Of a stretch of DNA of 64,000 nucleotides, positions 55,160-64,000 are shown piece after piece. Below the pieces are notes generated by a model. That model searched no databases and was not told the origin of the DNA. It worked only from the letters and a program-made list of their open reading frames with translations. Source of the DNA: Cryptomeria japonica (Eukaryota > Streptophyta > Pinopsida > Cupressales > Cupressaceae); assembly GCF_030272615.1 (NCBI RefSeq), contig NC_081407.1, positions 318,150,456 through 318,214,455 of the forward strand. The letters are read 5' to 3'. Numbering within the stretch: the stretch's first letter is position 1; every line of letters begins with the position of its first letter. The position numbers and the translations under genes were made by a program.

Positions 55160-55424
55160 GAAATACATGCTAATCACTGAAAGAGCAGCAACTTACCCCG
55201 AGAGCACCCAACAAGTACAAACAAATTAGATCTGGCCTAGGGAATCAGGTACAAGGGTTTTGATATCACAAAAGAATTTAGCCACAAGTTTCTTCAAACC
55301 TTGATACTCCACAACCCCATAGCACTTCATATATGATTTAACAGCAGCAAAGCAACATAATTAAGCTCTGAAAAAGAAGTAATATTGCTAGCATGCCCAT
55401 ACACAATCGAAATGTGTCATGCGC
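55160..55424 (-). other. Spacer with a possible degraded or noncoding exon
   Basis: On the minus strand a good acceptor (CTTCTTTTTCAG, exon from 55367) and a good donor (GTAAGT at 55196-55191) bracket 171 bp. All three frames of that interval contain a stop, so if it is an exon it is untranslated or dead. A 46-codon frame within it matches nothing I know. Confidence 0.25.
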
Positions 55425-55429
55425 CTCCC

Positions 55430-56732
55430 TGTAAGAACCTCAAAAGGCCCTCAACTGAGACAACTAACGTTTTGCTGAACCTGTTGCGTTTCAAGTGTGT
55501 TCTTTGCAAATAATGACAGCAAATAGAATTTTGACAATCTTAAGCACAAAAAGCAACTAATGGTATTTGCTGGAAATCAATTTATATTCAACAACACTCA
55601 TCAAACCCTCATTTCATCCGTTCATCATTTATTTAATACTCAAATAAATATAACAACAAGCTAGAGAAGAACTGATAAATACCAGTATATTCTGTTAAAA
55701 CCCTTATTTTCCTATTGCTGGTCATGCACAGATTTTATGACAGCAAGCTGCAATTTATTTTAAACTGACCCGAAATACTCGCATGTTAGCCTGATGGAAA
55801 GACATTGGCAAGGCGTCCCTTCTAGCATTTGTTTCGGAATTTTTGGACTCCTCCTCAGCAAAAATCGTACCCTTTCAAGGAAGAAAGGTACGCAGATCAG
55901 CAAGCCGTACATGCACAAAACCCCCATCTGTCACACACTTATTCCTGCCTCTGTTCTGACTCTGCGGCTGCAATCAATCTTTTGCATAAAAATTAATAAA
56001 CCCCTTTCCAATCTGTCCAATCTTGGTTTCTGGATGAAACCAACTGAAAGAGAAAGATCAGTTGATATTTCACAGCCTCTGATGCTGTTGCACAAGAATC
56101 CCACGTTTTCCTGTACCGATACCTCTGATCACTGCAAAAGAATCTTCTACTGAAACCCTAGGCCAAAACTCCTCTCAGAGCTCCAAACAAAAATATCAAA
56201 ACTTAGCATAATGAAAAAGAAGACCTAAAATCTTCTTTAATCTTCTCCATTTAGGGTTGGCACGATTCCCAAGAAAGGTGCGACTTGGCCTTTAATGATG
56301 TTAACTTTTATTATTTATTTTTGACTATTGAAGTGTCAAAAATAAATCATCTTCCATTTAATATAAAAACTGGCCCCATCTGATGAGAAATATACCCTCA
56401 CTTAAGTTATAACTTAAAGTGACTTTTTAAAACATTAAAAAATTAATCTCTCTAAATATTCATCAGAAATGCCTGCCGTCTGAACTGGAGACTGCCAAAC
56501 CATAATCTGTCCTTGCCCAACCTACTGGCTATAAATAGCAGGACTGCTAAAAATGGAAAGTATCTCAAATGGAGTCTTGGAGACCTCAAACGAAGACCAG
56601 ACCTGGAGTGCTTGCTCTGAAGGTGGTGAATCAAACTCTGGAGGACCCTCTACCCAACCTCATCAGCCTACGAGGGTCAGTGATAGGCTAATCTACTCAG
56701 CTGACAGATGTCAACTAGAAGGGGACATCACA
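55430..56732 (-). repeat. 3' LTR of the chromovirus
   Basis: Plus-strand ends TGTAAGAACC and GACATCACA. The polypurine tract (minus: CGGGAGGGGCGGAC) directly precedes its minus-strand start TGTGATGTCC. Confidence 0.93.
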
Positions 56733-56746
56733 GTCCGCCCCTCCCG
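56733..56746 (-). other. Polypurine tract of the chromovirus
   Basis: CGGGAGGGGCGGAC on the minus strand abuts the 3' LTR. Confidence 0.75.
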
Positions 56747-59220
56747 AAATTGCTTGTCCTCAAGCAATCTCAACTCCGGATGCTGTAAAATCTCCTCGCT
56801 CTCCCAAGTAGCATCCTCTACCGGCAAATCCTTCCATTTCACCAGGTATTTTGTGATAGTTCGTCTCCTGAAATTCCTCTCCCTGAACTCAATGATAGCC
56901 TCAGGTACGAGTATCAACTTTCCCTCATCATCCAGGGGTGGTAAGACCGTGGAAGGAACAACACGGTGTCCCAACGCCTTTTTGAGACGTGACACATGAA
57001 ACACATTGTGTACTCTGCTATCTGCCGGTAAATCCAACTCATAAGCCACCTCACCTATATGCCTGGTTACTCTAAAAGGGCCATAATATCGAGGCTTGAG
57101 CTTCTCTGCTCCACTCCTCCTGAGAGTAGACTGTTGATAAGGCTGCAACATCAAATACACCATGTCTCCTACCTCAAATGACCTCTCTGTCCTCTTCTGA
57201 TCAGCATATTGTTTTTGCTGATTTTGTGCCTTGTCTATATTTTCCTTAAGAGTCTTCACAATGTCCTGACTCTCCTGTATCATGTCTCCCGCACTAGGCA
57301 CCCTACTGTCACTCAGCAATAAGTCAATGAGACTGGGAGGTTCATACCCGTACAGTGCTGTAAATGGAGTCATCTGAATGGACATGTGGTGAGTGGTATT
57401 GTAACAGTACTCACAGAGGTAAATCCACTTCACCCATGCCTTTTGCTGCCCTGAAATATAGTTCCTGAGGTATCCCTCCACCCATTTGTTAACTATCTCA
57501 GTCTGGCCATCAGTCTGAGGGTGGTAACTGGTGCTCAGTGTAAGATCGGTCCCACAGAGTCTGAAAAGCTCCTGCCAAAAGTGGCTCAAAAACCACGTGT
57601 CCCTATCATTGACAATAGTCCGAGGCAACCCATGTAATCTGAATACCTCCCTGAAGAATAACTCTACTACCTGAATAGCTGAATAAGTGGTGGTGATCGG
57701 ATAGAAGTGAGCATACTTCGTCAAACGATCCACAACCACAAATATGCAATCACGTCCCTGCGCTCTTGGTAACCCTGTGATGAAATCCATAGACAAACAT
57801 TCCCACTTCCTGTCAGGAATTGGAAGTGGCTGAAGTAAACCAGCAGGGTATGTATGCTCCTGTTTATTCTGCTGACAAACAGGGCACTCTCTAACATACT
57901 ATAGAACATCCACCTTGAGCCCTTTCCACGTGAAGCGCTCACGCACCTGTGTGTAGGTTTTGAAAAACCCGGGATGTCCTGCTATCAGTTCATCATGACA
58001 GAACCGCAGTACCCTACTCCTCAACTCCGATCCTGGGATCAAGTACACTCTCCTCTTGTAAATGATCAATTCATTTACAACTGTATACCTGCTGTCCACA
58101 ACTGACCCCTCTATCACACCTGTAGTCCAGCTATCTTTGGCGTACTCTGCCACTATAATATGCCACCAATCCTCCGCTATCTGGACCATAGAATTCAGGT
58201 GGGGACGACATGACAAGGCATCTGCAACTACATTCTGTGTGCCTTTGATATAGGAAATATCAAAGTTGTAAGCCTAAAGTTTGCTGACCCACTTTTGTTG
58301 CTTGTCATTTAAGTCACGCTGCCCAAGGAAATGTCTCAAACTATTGTGGTCAGTCTTAATGCAGAACTTGCTGCCCACTAAGTACTATCTAAACTTGGCC
58401 AGTGCATGCATTATGGCCAACATTTCCATATCATAAATGCTATAAATTCTCTCAGGTCCACGGAGTTTCCTACTCTCATAAGCAATAGGGTGCTTGTCCT
58501 GCATAAGCACCGCCCCAATGCCCTCACCAGAGGCATCACATTGTAACTCAAATGACTTCGAGAAGTCAGGTGTAGCAAGTATTGGACATGAAGTCATGAG
58601 CTCCTTGAACCTCTCAAAACACTCCTGGGCCTCAGGAGTCCATAAGAAGGCAACCTTTTTCATCAAGTCTGTCAAAGGTGCCGCATGGCATGAATAATCA
58701 TTAACAAAACAGCAGTAGAAACCACATAGGCCCAAGAACCCACGCAACTGAGTGAGGTTCACTGGAGTAGGCCAATCTACAATAGCACAGATCTTCTCAG
58801 GATCCATCCGCACTCCCTCTGCACTGATAATATGGCCCAAGTACAATAACTCAGTCATTCCAAGGTCACATTTGGATTCCTTGGCATACAAGGACTCCCT
58901 GCTCAGAATGCTCAAAACTGTATCTAGGTGACTGAGGTGCTCCTCCCAAGTACGACTGTAAACCAGTATATCATCAAAGAACACCAATACTGATTTCCTC
59001 AACTGATGTCTGAAGACTTTGTTCATTGTGGACTGGAAAGTAGCAGGAGCATTGGTTAGCCCAAATGGCATAACCACAAACTCAAAATGTCCATAATGAC
59101 AACAAAAAGCAGTCTTCTCAATATCCTGCTCACAAACACTGATCTGGTGATAGCCTGATCTCAAATCAATCTTTGAAAAATAACAGGCCCCATGTAATTC
59201 ATCTATGAGCTCATCAATAT

Positions 59221-59342
59221 GCGGGATGGGATATCTGTTTTTAATTGTCCACTTATTAAGGACCCTGTAATCAATAAATACGCGGGATGGGATATCTGTT
59301 TTTGATCGTCCGCTTATTAAGGACCCTGTAATCAATACACAT
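59221..59342 (-). repeat. 61-bp tandem duplication inside RT
   Basis: GCGGGATGGGATATCTGTTT starts at 59221 and again at 59282. The copies differ at a few bases. Because 61 is not a multiple of three, RT is frameshifted; the region coding [17 protein letters not shown] appears twice. Confidence 0.92.
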
Positions 59343-60113
59343 CCGCAATGTGCCATCCTTCTTCTTCACCAAAACAACTGAAGAAGCAAAGGGGGACTTA
59401 CTAGGCCGAATATGTCCCATGGCCAGAAGTTCCTGTATGGTTTTCTCTATTTCATCTTTCAGGCGCTTCGGATGTCTATATGGAGTAATCATTACTAGCT
59501 TCGCTCCCTCCTCTAGCTCAATGATGTGCTCAAAACCCCTATCTTGTGGCCTCCCTGATGGTATGTCACTGAAAACCTTGCTATGTTTGGTTCTCAATAT
59601 CTGAATGTCCGGATGATATTCAACTTTTTGAGCATCCTGCTGTATGGGCATGATCATACACTCTGCTGCCCACTCAGTCTGATCATGGCGTACAAGCCTC
59701 TCCATCCGCCTGAGTGTAATCATTTTGAAATTGCTGTCCTTAATCGCTTTCAGCACATGTGTTTTCTCATCAATGGTGAAAGACATCTCCATCTCCTGCA
59801 AGTCAAGTGTAAACTTGCCTAGTTCATGCAACCACTTCATACCAAGGACCAAATCTGTGTCTCCCATCTGAACCACATAGAAATCAGTCTTGAATTCATA
59901 ATTGTTTACACGTAATGGGAGTTGTGTGATCATCCTATTACACTTTAAAGTGTAACCATCTACCACCCTCACACAAATGCCCTCAAACTCCTCTGTTTGG
60001 ATTCCTCTCTTCTCCACCAACCTGGCATCAATAAAGTTATGTGTGGCTCCGGTATCTAGCAGTGTAATAACTTTCTGACCAGCAAGTACTCCTCTCATTC
60101 TAAATGACCCTTC

Positions 60114-61466
60114 CTACTGAATACTCGTGAGAAGTGCCTCCTTAAGGTGCTCATCACCTTCTGCATCCATTTTGTCCAATCTCGAAGGACCCTGTGTGTC
60201 ATCTTCAGCCTCTAAATTCTCATAACCAGCACGCTGACCTTCATGATCAGATTCAGAATCTTCATAATATGCCCACATTACTCTGTTTGCCCTGCCCTTA
60301 GGCCTCAAAGGACAGTCATGGTTGGCATCATATGGACCCTTGCAATAAAAACAGAGTTTCTTTTGCCTTAAATCGTTAAGTGTCTCCCAATCTAAGGGAG
60401 GGGCTGTTGGCTTTGGCTTGTAATCATTTCTAAAGTCTAATTTTTCTTTCCCTTTGCTGAAATTCCTATTATATTTGAAAGATGTTGATCCTTTTGTCCC
60501 AAATTTATTTTGAGTGGTTGTCACATCCATACTCCGTGCCTTCTTAATGGCGAGTGGAAGTGTTGGGGGATCAAATGCCTTTACCCAGCCTCTCAAAGGC
60601 TCCATGAGTCCCTCTATAAACAACACTACTAATCACTGATTTGACATGTTATTTACCATGCATGACAGCTTCAAAAACTCTGAAACATACACCTCCAAGT
60701 TCCCTGTTTGTTTCAGCTGTGCTAACTCTCGGAAGTATGACTCAGGGTCTTTCTTATCAAACCTCTCAACTAACAAATCAGCGAACTCCTGGTAGGTGGT
60801 AATCTCATCATGTTGGAGAGTGATGAGTCCATTATGCCACCACTTGTGTGCAGTACCGTCCAAGTGTAAGGTTGCAAACTTAATTGCATCCCTTTCAATC
60901 ATGGGTCTTAGTGTGAAGTATGTATCCAGTTTATGGATCCAAGATCTAGCTGTAACTGCACCGCTGCCATCATAATAAGGTAGGGTGAGCTTGCTTGTGG
61001 CAAACTCAAGATCTCTATGTTGGGAACGAGGCCTCCTCTCTTGCCTATTCCTCTCTACCTCCCGTTTTTGCCTCATGAACTGATCAAAATTCAGATTCTG
61101 CCTCACATCAAGTGGAAGAAGACTCCACTCATCATGTACCGTCATAACATTATCAACAAAGACAGGTTCTGCCTCAGCTCTGGCAACATCCTCAAGTTCT
61201 TCTGCCAAAAAATTAGGCCTTGAAGGCCTGTCAACTATGCATGTAGCTACCCTGTGAGGTCTATGAATATTGGCTACACTCCTATTGTCCTCTGGTTCTT
61301 GATTGTTTCGGTTTGGAGGATTCATACGCTCCATCATGGTGGTGAGTGCCTGTAAAGCCTGAGCAACCTGCTGCTGCTCAGTGGCCATAGTCCTAAATAA
61401 TTCTCTTGTCTCCTCATCCTCAGCTCTGTGACCTCTGGTTGGACTACTTGTATGCCTTTCACCCAT
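60114..61466 (-). pseudogene. Chromovirus gag
   Basis: ATG 61466 (MGERHTSSPTRGHRAED). The retrotransposon gag core includes LPYYDGSGAVTARSWIHKLD, TLHLDGTAHKWWHNGL and DLLVERFDKKDPESYF. A knuckle-like CFYCKGPYDANHDCPLR near 60330 is typical of chromovirus gags (CX2C...HXC). One TGA stop near 60635 and a TAG near 60115, before protease, interrupt an otherwise clean frame. Confidence 0.92.
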
Positions 61467-61560
61467 GGTATCTGACTGCCTGTTAAAACTCTGTTCTCCT
61501 TCACGAAAGGCTCTACTACGTGTGTAATACCTGTGTGAACCCGTTTCCTGCGACTACATG

Positions 61561-61652
61561 TAATTGCTAAACCCTTAGGATGGCAAGATTTAGCTTTGAT
61601 ACCACTTAATTGCTAAACCCTTAGGATGGCAGGATTTAGCTCTGATACCACT
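61561..61652 (-). repeat. 46-bp tandem duplication containing the PBS
   Basis: TAATTGCTAAACCCTTAGG starts at 61561 and again at 61607. Each copy ends with a PBS-like block (reverse complement TGGTATCAAAGC in the inner copy, TGGTATCAGAGC in the outer). The two copies differ at two bases. Confidence 0.92.
61639..61650 (-). other. Primer-binding site of the chromovirus
   Basis: TGGTATCAGAGC on the minus strand, one base from the LTR end at 61652. Initiator-Met tRNA type. Confidence 0.9.
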
Positions 61653-62995
61653 GTAAGAACCTCAAAAGGCCCTCAACTAAGACAACTAACGTTTTGCTGA
61701 ACCTGTTGCGTTTCAAGTGTGTTCTTTGCAAATAATGACAGAAAAGAGAATTTTGACAATCTTAAGCGCAAAAAGCAACGAATGGTATTTGCCGGAAATC
61801 AATTTATATTCAACAACACTGATCAAACCCTCATTACATCCGTTCATGATTTATTTAATACTCAAATAAATATAACAAGAAGCTAGAGAAGAACTGATAA
61901 ATACCAGTATATTCTGTTAAAACCCTTATTTTCCTATTGCTGGTCATGCACAGATTTTATGACAGCAAGCTGCAATTTATTTTAAACTGACCCGAAATAC
62001 TCACATGTTAGCCCGATGGAAAGACATTGGCAAGGCATCCCTTTTGGCATTTGTTTCGGAATTTTTGGACTCCTCAGCAAAAATCGTACCCTTTCAAGGA
62101 AGAAAGGTACGCAGATCAGCAAGCTGTACATGCACAAAACCCCCATCTGTCACACACTTATTCCTGCCTCTGTTCTGACTCTGCGGCTGCAATCAATCTT
62201 TTGCATAAAAATTAATAAACCCCTGTCCAATCTGTCCAATCTTGGTTTCTGGATGAAACCAACTGAAAGAGCAAGATCAGCTGATATTTCACAACCTCTG
62301 ATGCTGTTGCACAAGAATCCCACGTTTTCCCGTACCGATACCTCTGATCACTGCAGAGGAATCTTCTGCTGAAACCCTAGGCCAAAACTCCTCAGAGCTC
62401 CAAACAAAAATATCAAAACTTAGCATAATGAAAAAGAAGACCTAAAATCTTCTTTAATCTTCTCCATTTAGGGTTGGCGCGATTCCCAAGAAAGGTGCGA
62501 CTTGGCCTTTAATGATGTTTTAACTTTTATTATTTATTTTTTACTATTGAAGTGTCAAAAATAAATCATCTTCCATTTAATATAAAAACTGGCCCCATCT
62601 GATGAGAAATAGACCCTCACTTAAGTTATAACTTAAAGTGACTTTTTAAAACATTAAAACATTAAAGTTCGCCATTTAATATTTAATTAAAAATAATTAA
62701 ATATTAATATCTCTCTAAGTATTCATCAGAAATGCCTGCCGTCTGAACTGGAGACTACCAAACGATAATCTGTCCTTGCCCAACCTACTAGCTATAAATA
62801 GCAGGACTGCTAAAAATAGAAAGTATCTCAAACGGAGTCTTGGAGACCTCAAACGAAGACCAGACCTGGAGTGCTTGCTCTAAAGGTGGTGAATCAAACT
62901 CTGGAGGACCCTCTACCCAACCTCATCAGCCTATGAGGGTCAGTGATAAGCTAATCTACTCAGCTGACAGATGTCAACTAGAAGGGGACATCACA
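61652..62995 (-). repeat. 5' LTR of the chromovirus
   Basis: 1,344 bp with the same termini as the 3' LTR. It carries an AT-rich segment near 62665-62710 (TAATTAAAAATAATTAAATA) absent from the 3' LTR. Confidence 0.93.
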
Positions 62996-63000
62996 CTCCC

Positions 63001-64000
63001 CTGTAAGAAAGAGGTAAGCTATATAATAAAAAAATGTTTACAGCTAAAACCAATTAGCAATTTACTAGGGCTGGGCTGACTCAAATAGACAAGAAATAAG
63101 AAGGCCGATTTATTGGGTTAATCGCCTATTACGAGGCTCTATATAAATAAAATATAAACGAATAAATCTCAGGCCAGCCTGATTAAGAGCAGTAGGAGGG
63201 CCGACCTGATCAATGGCTGATTAAGAAATAATCATATGCTGTAAGAGCCAACTCATGGTTGGCCGACCCTTGGTGTTTAGTGCCCACCTTGGGGTTTTTA
63301 ATCTCAATTTAAATAATAAATCTTCAAGGCCTAACCCTTATGGAGCGCCCAAGTGTTCATTGAAAGGGGTATAAAATAATGAAGGGTCATCTCATTTGGA
63401 AACAGCATCTCCCTTCAAGAGGCTGCCTACCTTGGTGAGGGGATAAGAGGTATTTGTGAAGAGAAATATACTGGGATGGAGGAGCAGGTGCAGAATGGAA
63501 TAAAGAACCAGATCAGAAATTCGAATACTTATAATCTGAATAAATCAAGGAGAATTTATTGAACATCATTCTAATTTCTGAATTTAGAGCAGATATAAAG
63601 GAAGACAATGAAGAGGATCAGATCTGATATAGATAACCAGATTCAGGCATACAGAGGTTTAATATTATAACTGGGATTTGGTATGAAATTCTTGTGATAG
63701 GCAGCATAATGAATCTTATTTATAATTACTACCTTATGAACAATGTGTATGCAGTTTAGGAATATGATATTATTATGCGATCTCTTGTATATGTAGAATA
63801 CAGGCAATACTGTGCGATTCTTTATGTTGGTTTAAATGCTGCAATGAAACATGATAAGGATAGTAAGAAAATACAAGGAGGGGAAGCAGTTGTGAGGTCC
63901 TCTTCTAAGTATGTCACCTCATGGTGGATGACCGGTGGTCCCATGAGGCCAAGGGGGTGCAAAGAGTGCCCCACCCTTGGGCTTAGAAGGGAAGGACTTT
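63001..64000. other. No recognisable gene
   Basis: Mixed sequence to the window edge. GGCCGACC-like words recur at 63100-63270, and AGGCCAAGGGGG lies near the end. It may be part of another repeat; no domain or terminus was identified. Confidence 0.35.

Larger units (their letters stand above)
56711..60098 (-). pseudogene. Chromovirus pol: PR, RT, RNase H, IN, chromodomain
   Basis: Starts near 60098. Protease [11 protein letters not shown] is intact. RT begins with [20 protein letters not shown] and carries FFDDILVYS near 58980. RNase H has FELQCDASGEGIGAVLM and DMEMLAIMHALAKF. The integrase zinc-finger part has CHDELIAGHPGF; the core has MDFITGLP, NDRDTWFLSHFW and YHPQTDGQTEIVNKW (Asp, Asp, Glu all present; 57800-57400). 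A chromodomain (KYLVKWKDLPVEDATWES, near 56800) closes the protein and in this group directs integration to heterochromatin. Breaks: a 61-bp tandem duplication at 59221-59342 shifts the frame within RT; stops near 58383, 58275 and 57899. The frame overlaps the 3' LTR edge. Confidence 0.93.
55430..62995 (-). mobile_element. Ty3/gypsy chromovirus, full length, inactivated
   Basis: Two LTRs (55430-56732, 61652-62995), an iMet PBS, a polypurine tract and gag-pol with a C-terminal chromodomain. The 5-bp duplication CTCCC is at 55425-55429 and 62996-63000. LTRs are 1,303 and 1,344 bp; the main length difference is an AT-rich stretch near 62665-62710 missing from the left copy. About 10 differences fall in the first ~215 bp by eye. 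Inactivated by several stops and a 61-bp duplication in RT. Confidence 0.95.

Overview
The window looks like intergenic or intronic DNA from a seed plant with a large, AT-rich, repeat-dominated nuclear genome; a gymnosperm (conifer) is my best guess, from the style of the repeats rather than any diagnostic gene. Almost everything readable is transposable-element DNA, mostly old and broken. The only host-gene sequence I recognise is the last two coding exons of LSM5 (U6 snRNA-associated Sm-like protein) on the minus strand at 49387-49625.

Layout. (a) 621-8308, minus: an LTR element with an iMet-type primer-binding site and a polypurine tract. Its two reading frames are unusual: ORF1 is a coiled coil plus four CCHC knuckles, and ORF2 is a ~1,180-codon protein I cannot assign. 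No protease, integrase or reverse transcriptase is seen. ORF2 is split by a 1,471-bp solo LTR (TSD TGTTG). (b) 8312-9430: remnants of copia-like 3' ends. (c) 9548-18825: a minus-strand LINE-ORF1-like (DUF4283/CCHC) gene, split by a Ty1/copia element (10712-18280, TSD ATGTT) whose 3' LTR is split by another solo LTR (16920-17961, TSD GAAAT). (d) 19318-27418, minus: a 3'-truncated Ty3/gypsy element (Tat/Ogre-like gag and protease) with a long repeat-rich leader holding a solo LTR (23352-24504, TSD TTATC). Its LTR is the same family as the solo LTR in (a). (e) 27419-35536: little recognisable apart from microsatellites. (f) 35542-40813, plus: a full-length, decayed Ty1/copia element with TA...TA termini and TSD TGTAT. 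(g) 42734-46182: a probable very long minus-strand LTR containing a regular 84-bp tandem array and a long hairpin. (h) 49387-49625: LSM5 terminal exons. (i) 50319-51072: a hAT-like non-autonomous element with 8-bp TSD ATTACAGC; 51900-53630: a decayed hAT transposase; 54180-55140: a gypsy RT/RNase H scrap. (j) 55430-62995, minus: a full-length Ty3/gypsy chromovirus (TSD CTCCC) with gag, PR, RT, RNase H, IN and chromodomain, inactivated by stops and by a 61-bp duplication in RT. (k) 62996-64000: no gene seen.

How the parts relate. Elements sit inside elements, with target-site duplications showing the order of insertion. Three full-length LTR pairs each differ by about 5-6% by my eye count, so activity was not recent. 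If LSM5 is intact in this genome, its 5' exons must lie to the right of 49625; the hAT, gypsy and chromovirus sequences would then fill a very large intron.
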